Origin: Syntrophales bacterium
GTDB taxonomy: Bacteria > Desulfobacterota > Syntrophia > Syntrophales > UBA2210
Assembly (NCBI GenBank): GCA_023230565.1
Contig: JALNXD010000006.1
Location: forward strand, 45,442-109,441
Direction: 5' to 3'
DNA: 64,000 nucleotides
Shown piece after piece: positions 1 through 9,030 of the stretch. The first letter of the stretch is position 1; the number at the start of each line of letters is the position of its first letter. Made by a program: the position numbers and the translations under genes. The notes below the pieces were generated by a model. The model was not told where the DNA came from. It saw nothing but the letters and a program-made list of their open reading frames with translations, and searched no databases.

Positions 1-516
1 ACACTTGCCCAGAACTGCCGAGACAAGGGGTGTAGTCCGCACACGGCTCATACTTTCTATAAAAGTGTTTTTCCCTCCGCCCCCATACGATGCAAGTCCG
101 GCCGATCCCATGATATCGGGCATTCGGGCGCCGCCTGCTTCTCCTAAATAGATTATGGGAAACCCATGCCGGTGTGCTGTTTCTCTGATATCTCTCTCTT
201 TCCGTGAGGCGATTCGGCTTGAGGTTGCCCCGAGAACGGTGAAATCAGCTGAAATTATTCCTACAGGCCTTCCATTTACCGTACCGTATCCTCCCACTTT
301 GCTGTCGGCAGGGCTTTTTTCAGCCATTCCCGGCATATCGGAATGGTTGAGCATTCCGACTTCAGAAAAAGAACCGGAATCCAGTAACTCATCAATCCGT
401 TCACGAGCGGTGTATTTGCCTTCGGCATGATGTTTGGCCACTTTCTTTTCACCGCCCATCATCAAGGCTTTCTTTTTACGGTTCCTGAGTTCATCTAACT
501 GCTTTTCAAACGGCAT
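1..516 (-). CDS. Acyl-CoA carboxyltransferase subunit, partial (C-terminus outside window)
   Basis: The N-terminal 172 residues of a carboxyltransferase of the propionyl-/methylmalonyl-CoA carboxylase (decarboxylase) beta family. These enzymes move a carboxyl group between biotin and an acyl-CoA in the cytoplasm. The frame is open from an ATG at 516 to the window edge. An AGGAGG ribosome site lies about 8 bases before the start. Family hallmarks seen are the early RERIDELLD segment (about residue 38), the GYGTVNGRPVGI strand and the EAGGARM oxyanion-type segment near residue 128. The biotin and biotin-carboxylase partners are not visible. Substrate cannot be told from this part. Confidence 0.9.
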   Translation of the reverse strand, partial: MPFEKQLDELRNRKKKALMMGGEKKVAKHHAEGKYTARERIDELLDSGSFSEVGMLNHSDMPGMAEKSPADSKVGGYGTVNGRPVGIISADFTVLGATSSRIASRKERDIRETAHRHGFPIIYLGEAGGARMPDIMGSAGLASYGGGGKNTFIESMSRVRTTPLVSAVLGKC

Positions 517-1269
517 TACATAATCCTCCTTGATACAAGTGCAAATTTCTGTTGGTAGTAAAGGAGCATTCACAGCGAAGGAGGGAACTGTATGGGGGAA
601 CATGGAGAATTTTGCCGGTCATATCCTTCTTTCCGTCTGTTTGGTGCTTTTTACGAATTTAGTTTTAAGTATTTGCGGTACTTACGTAAAAAAAGCTTTG
701 TGCTCTTTTTTTGTTCTTTGCGGCACGCTCAATTTGATGATGGAATACATGGATTCCCCCCCCTCAGACCTGATTCGGCATCTCTCAGGAATAATACCAG
801 ATTTTACTTTACACAAGTAGAAATGCACGCACTGCTAAATGTCTGGCTGCAATGCGGATACGCCCGGCAAAAAGAAGGCTTTTTCTACACCATCCTTTTT
901 TAAGTTATTAAAAATGTCTGAAATCCATTTTCTTGAAAATTCATGTTGAGAATCGTAAATGGCAGCGAAAAAGCAACGGCTGTATTCCAATCTTTCTTTT
1001 TCCGAACCATGCTTTCCCCCTGTTAGAAAAAGAAAATGGTGTCAATGATGATAAAGTATCGGGTTTGTATGGGGGAAAACCCGGTAACCGGCTGTGCTCT
1101 CTGTCATTCAGGGATATGAAATTTTGCCCGGTTCAGACCTGTGTCTCGACCGTGCTCGAAAGAAATCTTTCTTCCTCTCCTCGTGCCATTTCATATGTAT
1201 TCGCTTTTTGGACTTTTAGCTGAACCACCAAAATGAACCGTGAATCAAAAGAGAGGATTTCCCCGGTGG
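517..1269. other. Intergenic region, no supported gene
   Basis: About 750 bases between the divergent-side start of the carboxyltransferase and the end of the FAD oxidoreductase. Two overlapping plus-strand frames exist: one from 592 with a GGAGGG five to six bases upstream, the other from about 600 encoding a short hydrophobic stretch. Neither resembles a known protein and both have irregular composition, so I leave them uncalled. Confidence 0.4.
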
Positions 1270-2586
1270 TCAAAATTTTTGTGAAATGCCTTTTGCTGCG
1301 ATAATTCCGGAGATGGCTGCTCCTACAATACCCCGGCTTTTTCCGGCGCCATCACCCGCCACGAAAATGCCCTCAACATCTGTTTCCAGGTTGCGGTCAG
1401 TGGGGAACCGTGTATCAAAAAATTTTATCTCCGGCGCGTACATGAGACTGGAGGGATGAAGAATACCTGGAACGATCTTGTCAAGCTTTTTAAGTGATTC
1501 CCATATGTTATCAATTATTCTTGCCGGCATGCCGAGCGTTATATCCCCTGGAACGGCCCGATAGGTAGCGGTAAGCGAATCGAAGTGGCGAGTGCGGCTT
1601 TCAAATGTCGCTAAAGAACTTCTCCTCCCTTCTCTGAAGTCTCCAATCCGCTGCACAATAGGTTTTCCGTCGCCCAGGAGATGAAATTGCCTGGCTATCA
1701 TGCGCCCATATTCGGTTGTATCCGAAAAGGGTTTAGTAAGGGCAACGGTATTGATGACTGCGAAATTCGTATTACCGGTTTTGCGAGTGGAAAAAGCATC
1801 ACCGTTTACCAGTTTGAAGTTGAAATAGTGTTCGGTGCGAACACGGCCGCCCGGATTGGTACAGAAGGTTCTGACCCTGTCATTATGACGGGCAGTGCGA
1901 AAAATGAATTTCGGATCATATACGATTTCGGTGACAGCGTCATAGAATTTATTCTGCAGCTCGAACCGGATCCCTACATCAATCGGACCGAACGTGTGAG
2001 TGATCCCCAGCATATCGGCCATATCGCGAAACCAGTAAGCTCCGCTCCTTCCAGGTGCGGCGAGAATGACATTTGCCGAATAGGTCGCCTTTGGCGCGGT
2101 TTGTATGCAAAAACCGCATGTAGCCTTCTCGATTGAGAGAACTTCCGCTCCGGTAATAAGTGTGGTAAATGTGAGGAAATTTCTCAAATAATCGACAACA
2201 GCCTTCCCATTATCTGTTCCCCAGTGCCATTGCTCCGGCGCAATAAACTCGACACCGTTATCCTCAGCGATATTCTTTAACGATTCTATTCTGTCATTCA
2301 TCCCTGCAGCTGTTACCTGCCGGCATTGCGGGAACCCGACAAAGATTTCTTTGACTTCTTTAATGAGATCTCGCGCAGAGTCTTGATTTACCGAAAGTTC
2401 CGCCAGATCAATTCCGATACGGTAATCGAAATTCAATTTTCCGTCATTAAGAAGTCCGCCTGCAGGATATGGGTTTTTATCGATTACGGCAAGTCTCTTT
2501 ATTCCGAGGCGCTCCAGCTGAATCGCTGCAAAAAGCCCGGCGGGACCCGATCCGATAATAATGACATCAAAATGTTCATGTGCCAT
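1270..2586 (-). CDS. FAD-dependent NAD(P)-type oxidoreductase, uncharacterised (COG2509-like)
   Basis: A 438-residue flavoprotein. The N-terminal Rossmann motif GSGPAGL (residues 12-18) binds FAD. The C-terminal VAGDGAGKSRGIVGA segment is the second FAD contact and is characteristic of the uncharacterised FAD-dependent dehydrogenases of COG2509, where it closes the fold with a Gly-rich helix. There is no signal peptide, so it should be cytoplasmic. An AAGG precedes the ATG at 2586 by about 9 bases. Neighbours on the same strand (HD protein, transglutaminase-like) are separated by gaps of 200-300 bases, so it is probably its own unit. Substrate is unknown. Confidence 0.85.
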   Translation of the reverse strand: MAHEHFDVIIIGSGPAGLFAAIQLERLGIKRLAVIDKNPYPAGGLLNDGKLNFDYRIGIDLAELSVNQDSARDLIKEVKEIFVGFPQCRQVTAAGMNDRIESLKNIAEDNGVEFIAPEQWHWGTDNGKAVVDYLRNFLTFTTLITGAEVLSIEKATCGFCIQTAPKATYSANVILAAPGRSGAYWFRDMADMLGITHTFGPIDVGIRFELQNKFYDAVTEIVYDPKFIFRTARHNDRVRTFCTNPGGRVRTEHYFNFKLVNGDAFSTRKTGNTNFAVINTVALTKPFSDTTEYGRMIARQFHLLGDGKPIVQRIGDFREGRRSSLATFESRTRHFDSLTATYRAVPGDITLGMPARIIDNIWESLKKLDKIVPGILHPSSLMYAPEIKFFDTRFPTDRNLETDVEGIFVAGDGAGKSRGIVGAAISGIIAAKGISQKF

Positions 2587-2704
2587 ATAATGCCTTTCGA
2601 ATCATACAGAGATAATGAAAAAGTATCTGCCTTGAGAATAATCAAATAAATTATACTTGAAGGTGCTTTCTATCAATAGACTTATTTGACAACTTCGACC
2701 ACGG

Positions 2705-2818
2705 GTCTTAGCGGGCACACCGCCTGTAAATCGGAAATCAATGGGCCTTGCAATCACTTAGGTAGAACTTTCTCATACCAGTGCGGCCGGCATGAGGAGC
2801 TTTTTAGGAAGCCGTTTC
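2705..2818. repeat. Decayed intergenic repeat, copy 1 (overlaps the end of the HD gene)
   Basis: Contains GGTCTTAGCGGGC (2705) and TCGGAAATCAATG (about 2731), close to the words found at 3841 and 4783. It ends with GGAGC-TTTTTAGGAAGCC, close to the right arm of the repeat at 7107-7237. It supplies the stop codon and last residues of the HD-domain gene. Confidence 0.5.
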
Positions 2819-3604
2819 AGAATTGAGTCTTCCTGCTTTTTGCGAGTCCAGTATATCCGCAAAAAGTTCCTCAATATCATTTGAGTCGGGTAATTCCTGC
2901 CGAATCCGTAGAAAAATGCTTCGTTCATGGGCAAGTTTGCGAGTCGGAACATAATAGAGGTCATAAAACCATGTTGCTATCATGATAAGAAAATCAGCGA
3001 GAGTTGATAATCTTTCGATTGAAACGGAACCGGTTGCAAGAGCTTCGTGTATGACTTCGGGAGTTACCTCCCTGTTGAGGCTGATGTGAGGGAGCATATC
3101 TGAAAGATCACTGAAACCGTCAGAAACCAGGGAACCCAATGTGAGCTCCATTATATCAAGCTTATCCGCATCTCTTAGTACTTTCAGCAGCCAATTCCGG
3201 CCGGATTTGAAGGGTATGTCGGTTTTACTGCGATTGTGGTATTCCACGGCGTACAAAAGCTGCGTTCGTTCACCGGAAGGAAGCGGCAATAAGATATCTT
3301 GTGATTCCAGGATAGCCCGTCCTGAAATACCGTGATTTACAGTATCGGTATCCCGAAATGATCCGAATTTGCTGAATTGCGGGAAACGGCCCACATCGTG
3401 TACAAGTCCGGCGCTTTCAGCCAGATTCTGTTTGCTTTCGGAAGCACCTGTATCGGCAGCGATTTTTCTTGCATTCGCGGCAACCCGAAAACTGTGTTTC
3501 CTTTTCAGTTCCAGCATGGGATGCAGCAGATTATTTTTTATTTGATATCCGCTTACGTACGTTTCAAACCACTGTCTGAATAATATCAGTTCTCTTTCTG
3601 TCAT
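2804..3604 (-). CDS. HD-domain phosphohydrolase
   Basis: A 266-residue protein with a canonical HD metal site: H37, the H69-D70 pair in SAGLVHDVGRFPQF, a following His in DTVNHGISG (H91), and a late Asp in LRDADKLDIME. HD proteins hydrolyse phosphomonoesters, nucleotides or cyclic dinucleotides; this one has no partner domain (no GGDEF or receiver) and no membrane segment, so the substrate is open. The last residues and stop codon lie in a repeat-like sequence, so the C-terminus may have been altered. The start ATG at 3604 has only a weak ribosome site (GGCGAAAG). Confidence 0.85.
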   Translation of the reverse strand: MTERELILFRQWFETYVSGYQIKNNLLHPMLELKRKHSFRVAANARKIAADTGASESKQNLAESAGLVHDVGRFPQFSKFGSFRDTDTVNHGISGRAILESQDILLPLPSGERTQLLYAVEYHNRSKTDIPFKSGRNWLLKVLRDADKLDIMELTLGSLVSDGFSDLSDMLPHISLNREVTPEVIHEALATGSVSIERLSTLADFLIMIATWFYDLYYVPTRKLAHERSIFLRIRQELPDSNDIEELFADILDSQKAGRLNSETAS

Positions 3605-3637
3605 AAACTTTCGCCTGGAATTGAAGAGAATGCACTA

Positions 3638-3888
3638 TTTGACGGTTTCGAAGAAAGTTCCGATGTCTCCAATCGGTACATAATGCGACAGCCAATTTTC
3701 TCCAATTTAAGAGTCTGAAGTTTGGCCGCAAATCAGCTTTGCTTTTGGCCCCTCATTGTCGATTTGAAGAACCTTCCCGGCGAGCGCCGGGCGCAACACT
3801 CGAGTTGGTCGAGGAAGCCTCAATGATTCATAATTAAAAAAGGTCTGAGCCGGTCAAAACCTCATACCCTGAATCGGAAATGCCTAAG
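3638..3888. repeat. Decayed intergenic repeat, copy 2
   Basis: Starts with TTGACGGTTTCGAAGAAAG, close to the left arm at 7107. The word AGGTCTGAGCCGG begins at 3841 and recurs exactly at 4783. ATCGGAAAT follows near 3873. The parts look like fragments of one or two repeat families rather than an intact element. No gene is visible between 3605 and 3907. Confidence 0.45.
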
Positions 3889-3907
3889 CCCAATTCGGAA
3901 ATGGCGG

Positions 3908-4564
3908 TTATCCTTCTCGTGAAAGCCACGGACGTTTATCTTTGCCCACTCGTTGCGATATGATCTCGGCGATCCAGTCGAACGGCAGGTCGTCATAGGC
4001 TGGAAATTTTTCAAGGTATTCGATGTAGGGTTTACCAGCCAAATCTGTCTCGGGGAGGACGGCATCTGATGATCCTTCGAATTCAACAGTAGGAAGGCCG
4101 TTCTTTTCGCAAAGCCCCTTGTCGAAAGTGGCGGCGGCACTTATCCATTTTCCGTTCAGAAAAAATTGATTGTATCCATGCCGGGGGAATATATTCGACC
4201 CCATCGCCTTGACAATATGCTCCGGCACCCGATGATTTCTAATTTTAGCAAAAGCCATTCTGCTGGGAATTCCAGTTGCCCTCGCCAGAGAGGTCAGAAG
4301 AACAGCTTTCTGTACACAGTATCCTTTTCCCCATTCAAGAATCCGAGAAGCCTTGAAATCTTCTTCAAATACTGAAATCATGAAGAGATTGTATCTTATA
4401 GAATCCCTCACAAAATAAAAAAGCTTTACTGCTTTTTCAGTATCGCTCAGGCAGCCTGCCGTTATTTCTTCTGCGCGTCCGATTACTGCCTCATGGGCCG
4501 ATTCGATAGTAAAAGTCGGCTGTAGATACACTGACATGTCTTCTTCTCTATGCCCCGAATTCAT
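3908..4564 (-). CDS. Transglutaminase-like cysteine protease-fold protein
   Basis: A 218-residue cytoplasmic protein with a bacterial transglutaminase-like core. The likely nucleophile is the Cys in GKGYCVQKAVLL, the His is in RHGYNQFFLNGKW, and an Asp follows in AAATFD, giving the Cys-His-Asp order of the family. Such proteins act as peptidases or amide-processing enzymes and are often uncharacterised. I place the start at the ATG at 4564, because AAGGAG lies about 10 bases upstream; the frame can be extended to a TTG at 4585, but that would bury the ribosome site. There is no obvious operon partner. Confidence 0.8.
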   Translation of the reverse strand: MNSGHREEDMSVYLQPTFTIESAHEAVIGRAEEITAGCLSDTEKAVKLFYFVRDSIRYNLFMISVFEEDFKASRILEWGKGYCVQKAVLLTSLARATGIPSRMAFAKIRNHRVPEHIVKAMGSNIFPRHGYNQFFLNGKWISAAATFDKGLCEKNGLPTVEFEGSSDAVLPETDLAGKPYIEYLEKFPAYDDLPFDWIAEIISQRVGKDKRPWLSREG

Positions 4565-4782
4565 TTCACTTCTGCTCCTTTTCAATTAAATGAAAACACT
4601 GTTGCGTGTTGCGCGGAAAATATCGATGATTTATTTTGCATTCGCATGAAGTGTAGGTATAAGCAGGGCAACAGTCAAGCATTTTTGTGAAATGAACGAT
4701 ATTTTCAAAAATTCCTCTTTTCTGAAGCTGCAATAGCGGCAATTGCCGGGGAAAGCTTCGCGAGACGCAGCATGGTCGAAAC

Positions 4783-4874
4783 AGGTCTGAGCCGGGCAAA
4801 TCTGTGAGTCGGAAAATCAATGAGCTCTCGCATTCACTTATTCAGCAGTCCATATGCTGCATTGTGCTTCATTT
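4783..4874. repeat. Decayed intergenic repeat, copy 3
   Basis: AGGTCTGAGCCGG (4783) matches 3841, and TCGGAAAATCAATGAG follows as at 2731. TCCATATGCTGCATTG (about 4849) matches the repeat at 7107-7237. It sits just downstream of glnK and seems to be a composite of two repeat fragments. Confidence 0.5.
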
Positions 4875-4881
4875 TTAATCC

Positions 4882-5277
4882 TCATGGTTTATTTAGCGGC
4901 AGAATTCCCTTTCTTTCATCGATATCGCCGGGGTAGGCCACTGCCTCCTGCGTCCGTTCGCCCGTGCGGATGCGGATGACTTCCTCTACAGGATAGATGA
5001 AGATAAGCCCGTCTCCCGGTTCACCGGTACAGGCGGCCTTGCAGATGGCTTTAATGGTCTCTTCTACATTTCTTTCACTCAATACGATATTGACCTGTGT
5101 TTTAGGGAGCATATCCACCTGATAGGTGCCGGACCGCCCGATCAGCTGAATGCCACCCTGGCGGCCGTGTCCCCGTATTTCGAAGATGTTCATTCCCTTG
5201 ATGCCTATTTCGTTAAGGGCATCCTTGACATCGTTGATTTTGCTGTCGCGAATGATCGCTTCTATCTTTTTAAGCAT
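4882..5277 (-). CDS. glnK: P-II nitrogen regulatory protein lacking the uridylylation tyrosine
   Basis: A small trimeric PII signal protein that reads 2-oxoglutarate, ATP/ADP and glutamine and typically plugs AmtB. The N-terminal MLKKIEAIIRDSKIND and the C-terminal GDGLIFIYPVEEVIRIRTGE are family signatures. It is encoded 28 bases after amtB, the classic amtB-glnK pair. The T-loop reads GRQGGIQLIGRSGTYQVD. Aligned with E. coli GlnB, the position of Tyr51 is Gly, so uridylylation by GlnD at that site is not possible. The protein is 131 residues against the usual 112, with a longer tail after the ERT segment. I infer control by effector binding alone. Confidence 0.93.
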   Translation of the reverse strand: MLKKIEAIIRDSKINDVKDALNEIGIKGMNIFEIRGHGRQGGIQLIGRSGTYQVDMLPKTQVNIVLSERNVEETIKAICKAACTGEPGDGLIFIYPVEEVIRIRTGERTQEAVAYPGDIDERKGILPLNKP

Positions 5278-5305
5278 CTTTGTGTCTCCATAAATTATCT
5301 GAATG

Positions 5306-6529
5306 TTATTGATAGGCCCTCTCTCCGTGGGAACTTATGTCCAGCCCCACTTCCTCCTCCATCGGGCTTACTCTCAGGCCGATGCTCGCATGAAGAAAGC
5401 GGGCAATAATGTATGTTCCGCCGAAAGAAAAGACGATAGTGACAGCGATAGCAAGGAGCTGAATCATGATTTGTCCCGGATTGCCGAAAAAGAGACCGTT
5501 CGCACCTGCGGCATTGACGGCGGTTGTCGCAAAAAGACCGGTGGCAATCATGCCCCAGATGCTCGAAATTCCGTGACAGGCCCATACGTCAAGGGACTCA
5601 TCGAGACTCCGCCTTTCTCTGAATCTCATGGCATAATAGGAAAGAGGCGCCGCAGTCACGCCGATGCACAGGGCCGCAAGCGGCGAAACAAACCCTGAGG
5701 CAGGCGTAACCGCCGCAAGTCCGACGATCATCCCCGTGGCGATTCCGAGAGTTGAAGGCCTTCCGTCGAGCCATGAAAGAAACATCCAAACTAAAGCGGC
5801 GGCAGCCCCCGAGGTGTTGGTCGTCAATAGCGCATTGACGGCCACGCCGTTTGCCGCCAGCGCACTGCCGGCATTGAATCCGAACCATCCTACCCAGAGC
5901 AGTCCCGCTCCCAGCACCGTCAAGGGAATATTGTTCGGTTCCATGGGAAATTTTTTGAATCCCTTGCGCGGACCGATCACCAGGGCAAAGGCAAGGGCCG
6001 AGAAGCCTGCCGCGATATGAACGACTGTACCGCCGGCAAAATCCAGGACCCCCATTTCCCTCAGCCATCCCCCTGCCCCCCATACCCAATGGCAGAGCGG
6101 ATCATAGATCACGGTGGCCCAGATGAGGCTGAAAAGCAGAAATCCCTTGAATTTGATGCGTTCCACGAATGCGCCTGTAATAAGAGCGGGTGTGATGATG
6201 GCGAACATCATCTGAAAGGCGGCAAAGAGTCCCTGGGGTATCGTTTCGCTGTAGTGTGCATTGGGAAGCGCATCGACGCCCAGAAGGCCGGCGAAATTCA
6301 ATCCCCCTACAATGCCAAGGATGTCGGGACCGAAGGAAAGGGAATAGCCGAAAAGGACCCACTGCACGCCGATGAGAGCCATAAAGGCCATGCTCAGGGT
6401 CAGCGTGGAAAGAAGGTTTTTCCGGCGCACCATGCCTCCGTAAAAGAGAGCAAGGGCCGGTGTCATCAAAAGTACCAGAGAACAGCACACAAGAACCCAG
6501 GCGGTATCGCCTGCACTGATCGTATCCAT
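5306..6529 (-). CDS. amtB: Ammonium transporter AmtB
   Basis: A 407-residue Amt/Rh channel of the inner membrane that conducts ammonium as NH3 or NH4+. Visible signatures are the paired pore histidines (CHWVWGAGG and WACHGISSIWG contexts), the Phe gate segment FQMMFAIITPALI, and LDFAGGTVVH with the conserved Asp. The start ATG at 6529 is preceded by GTGAGG. The longer open frame to 6736 adds 69 residues with no membrane character, and the -12 element of the promoter lies inside it, so I reject it. It is followed by glnK. A sigma-54-type promoter lies at 6654-6670, giving a leader of about 115 bases. Confidence 0.95.
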   Translation of the reverse strand: MDTISAGDTAWVLVCCSLVLLMTPALALFYGGMVRRKNLLSTLTLSMAFMALIGVQWVLFGYSLSFGPDILGIVGGLNFAGLLGVDALPNAHYSETIPQGLFAAFQMMFAIITPALITGAFVERIKFKGFLLFSLIWATVIYDPLCHWVWGAGGWLREMGVLDFAGGTVVHIAAGFSALAFALVIGPRKGFKKFPMEPNNIPLTVLGAGLLWVGWFGFNAGSALAANGVAVNALLTTNTSGAAAALVWMFLSWLDGRPSTLGIATGMIVGLAAVTPASGFVSPLAALCIGVTAAPLSYYAMRFRERRSLDESLDVWACHGISSIWGMIATGLFATTAVNAAGANGLFFGNPGQIMIQLLAIAVTIVFSFGGTYIIARFLHASIGLRVSPMEEEVGLDISSHGERAYQ

Positions 6530-6653
6530 AATAACCTCACTTTTCCGGACGAAACCGTATTCTGAAAAAAATGTTGAGAATACGGTTCGCCTTTTGTTTT
6601 TGCCTTTATCAACCAAATGGTTGGATTTGAGGCCTTTCTTTGGGTTCCATTGA

Positions 6654-6670
6654 AAGCAATAGGCTTGCCA
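6654..6670 (-). promoter_or_regulatory. Sigma-54 (-24/-12) promoter of amtB-glnK
   Basis: On the minus strand the sequence is TGGCAAGCCTATTGCTT. This matches the consensus TGGCAYG-N4-TTGCW with exact GG-N10-GC spacing. Transcription would begin near 6645, about 115 bases before the amtB start. The sigma-54 activator gene lies directly beyond the upstream region. Confidence 0.8.
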
Positions 6671-6841
6671 GGATCGGCCGGATGACATGAGAATTCTAAA
6701 ATCTGTTTGAGAAGAATGAATGCTAAGTATTTGCAATATATAAATAAAAATTTATTAACAATTCCGGTGCTTGATGCCCGGATATCGGACCATTCCCCGG
6801 TTCGGCATGATTCTATAGGTGCGGTGTCCTCGAAAAAAACA

Positions 6842-6878
6842 ACCAAAATGTTAATTCACAATGTTCAAAATACTGAAC
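6842..6878. promoter_or_regulatory. Possible activator-binding region upstream of amtB
   Basis: The word ACCAAAATGT-TAATT starts at 6842 and recurs as ACCAAAATGTAATT at about 8925, upstream of glnA. A perfect inverted repeat GTTCA-N6-TGAAC lies at 6863-6878. Both are at enhancer distance (about 180-220 bases) from the -24/-12 site. I did not find the NifA site TGT-N10-ACA. Confidence 0.35.
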
Positions 6879-7106
6879 GGTAGGATCTCGCCATGTAAAT
6901 TAAAGAGAGTAAGACATGCCTTTTTGTCAGTCACATCCCGGATAGAAAACGAGTCTGATCGAAAACGAGTCTTGCATTGGTAATTTTGTTATTTTAATAT
7001 TTCAGACCTCATGGGATGAAATAAATATTTTGCACCGCAGGATATGTAGAGTTTGAACAAGTCCCTACAATATGGTAGTATCACTAAAATCTTGCAGAAG
7101 GTAGTA

Positions 7107-7237
7107 TTGACGGTTTCATGAAAAAATCCATATGCTGCATTGCGCTTCTTCTCCGTCACTGCGTCACATTCCTGTGTACGCCTCATCCCCGTGCTTGCAT
7201 CCGGAGCTTTTCACGAAGCCTTGTCATAATCGAGTTT
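7107..7237. repeat. Imperfect palindromic intergenic repeat, longest copy
   Basis: Left arm TTGACGGTTTCATGAAAAAA, right arm GGAGCTTTTCACGAAGCCTTG, forming a long imperfect hairpin. The inner word TCCATATGCTGCATTG is shared with 4849. This layout (arms ending in a GACGG..TTTTTC / GAAAAG..GCC pair) resembles dispersed intergenic repeats common in Deltaproteobacteria, from memory. Weak fragments are seen at 2790, 3638 and 4783. Confidence 0.5.
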
Positions 7238-7332
7238 CTGTGGTGTAAGATCGACGGCAGGAAACTTTTCAGATCTCCGGATAAATCCGTAAGTATACCC
7301 CAAGTTATAACCCCGATACGTGAAGGATAAAA

Positions 7333-8898
7333 ATGGAAAAGATGAAAACAGCGATGAAAGAACCGCAGTTCAACCGGGAGGTAAAAGAACTTTCCCTTCT
7401 CTGGGAGATAAATAAGGTCCTTGGGCGAAGCATGGACCTTCGCGAGGTTGTGGGGCCTGTCCTGAACGCCCTGGCGGAAAAGATGGGAATGTCCCGCGGG
7501 ATGCTTGCTCTTCTCAACAGGCGCACCCGTGAAATATGGATAGAAGCTGCACACGGCCTTTCGGAGATTCAGAAAAAAAGAGGCCGGTATCAGATCGGGG
7601 AAGGTGTGATCGGAAAAGTAGTTGAAACAGGACAGCCGATGATGGTCCCCCATATTTCCGATGAGCCGCAGTTTCTCGATCGCACTGAATCCCGTAAAGG
7701 CCTGCAGAAAAAAGACATATCGTTTATCTGTGTTCCGATTAAAATAGGGACTGAGGTGATCGGCACGTTGAGTGCGGACAGGCTCTTTGATGAATCCATA
7801 TCGCTCAAGGAGGATGTACGACTGCTTTCGCTGATTGCTTCAATGGTTGCGCAGGCTGTAAAGCTGCGGCAAGAAAATCAAGAAGAAAGGGAGATATTGA
7901 TTCAGGAAAATTTGCGGCTTCAAAACGAATTGAAAGAACGTTTTCACCCGGCGAATATCATTGGGAAATCGAAGGGGATGGAGGAGGTGTACGGGCTTAT
8001 TGCCCAGGTTTCGAAGACAAACGCCACAGTGCTGATCAGGGGAGAAAGCGGCACCGGCAAGGAACTCGTCGCAAATGCAATTCATTATAACAGCATGAGA
8101 GCGAACAGACCTCTGATAAAAGTAAATTGTGCGGCACTTCCGGAAACCGTTCTGGAAAGCGAGCTGTTCGGACATGAGAAAGGCGCTTTTACAGGTGCCA
8201 TAGCGGAGCGCAAAGGACGATTCGAACTGGCATCGGGCGGCACCATTTTCCTGGACGAGGTGGGCGATCTGCCCCCAATGGTACAAATCAGGCTTCTTCG
8301 AGTATTGCAGGAAAGGGAATTTGAAAGAGTCGGCGCCACATCGACGACCAAAGTGGATGTTCGGGTTATTGCCGCAACGAACAGAAATCTCGAAGAATTG
8401 ATCAAAGAGGGAAAATTCAGAGAAGATCTTTATTACCGCCTGAACGTATTTCCGATATATATACCCCCTTTACGGGGGCGCAAAACGGATATACCGCTTC
8501 TTGCAGATCATTTTGTGGACCGGTTCTCGCGTGCGAACAACAAACGTATTCAGCGTATTTGTACACATGCCCTCGATATGCTCATGAGTTATCATTGGCC
8601 GGGTAATGTGCGTGAACTTGAAAATACGATTGAAAGAGCCGTTGTAGTGAGCAATGAGGGTGTCATATACGGATATCATCTTCCTCCTTCGCTGCAAACT
8701 TCCGCCTATACGGGAACTATTCCTTTCGGAACTCTTCAGGGAGAACTGGATAATCTGGAAAGAGATCTGATTATGGACGCATTGAAGGCAACACGTGGAA
8801 ACATGGCTGAAGCGGCAAGAATTCTCAAAACAAGCGAAAGGATTATCGGTTTGCGGCTGAAAAAGTACGAGATTGATTTCAAGAGATTTCGTACCTGA
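7333..8898 (+). CDS. NifA-type sigma-54-dependent transcriptional activator
   Basis: A 521-residue enhancer-binding protein: GAF sensor domain (about 25-175), linker, AAA+ domain with Walker A GESGTGK (237-243), the sigma-54 contact loop GAFTGA (284-289) and Walker B FLDEVG (306-311), and a C-terminal Fis-type helix-turn-helix (about 475-521). The tail TSERIIGLRLKKYEID is typical of the NifA/AnfA subgroup. There is no Cys-rich linker of oxygen-sensitive NifA. No nif genes are present, but sigma-54 promoters lie upstream of amtB (divergent) and of glnA (next gene), so I infer that it activates ammonium uptake and glutamine synthesis. GAAGGA precedes the start by 5-6 bases. Confidence 0.9.
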   Translation: MEKMKTAMKEPQFNREVKELSLLWEINKVLGRSMDLREVVGPVLNALAEKMGMSRGMLALLNRRTREIWIEAAHGLSEIQKKRGRYQIGEGVIGKVVETGQPMMVPHISDEPQFLDRTESRKGLQKKDISFICVPIKIGTEVIGTLSADRLFDESISLKEDVRLLSLIASMVAQAVKLRQENQEEREILIQENLRLQNELKERFHPANIIGKSKGMEEVYGLIAQVSKTNATVLIRGESGTGKELVANAIHYNSMRANRPLIKVNCAALPETVLESELFGHEKGAFTGAIAERKGRFELASGGTIFLDEVGDLPPMVQIRLLRVLQEREFERVGATSTTKVDVRVIAATNRNLEELIKEGKFREDLYYRLNVFPIYIPPLRGRKTDIPLLADHFVDRFSRANNKRIQRICTHALDMLMSYHWPGNVRELENTIERAVVVSNEGVIYGYHLPPSLQTSAYTGTIPFGTLQGELDNLERDLIMDALKATRGNMAEAARILKTSERIIGLRLKKYEIDFKRFRT

Positions 8899-8924
8899 AG
8901 GTTGGTATTGCTGTTACCCCCTAC

Positions 8925-9006
8925 CAAAATGTAATTTTTAAAAATCCTCTCTACGTCACCATGTAACGTATTATCAAAATATTTCCTTTAGTATCATCAT
9001 GTTACA
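8925..9006 (+). promoter_or_regulatory. Candidate enhancer region of glnA
   Basis: Contains ACCAAAATGTAATT at about 8925 (shared with the amtB upstream region) and the inverted half-sites TGTAAC (8962-8967) and GTTACA (9001-9006), all just upstream of the -24/-12 promoter at 9031. It is a plausible binding region for the activator encoded immediately upstream; the motif itself is not proven. Confidence 0.3.
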
Positions 9007-9030
9007 AAGATTTTCAAGAGCCGTTATTTC

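Noticed and set aside
592..903. Plus-strand ORF of 103 codons after GGAGGG
   Set aside because: The ribosome site is fair, but the composition is atypical and an overlapping frame is equally open. Nothing recognisable in either.
6530..6736. N-terminal extension of amtB by 69 codons
   Set aside because: Contains the -12 element of the promoter and has no membrane or signal character.
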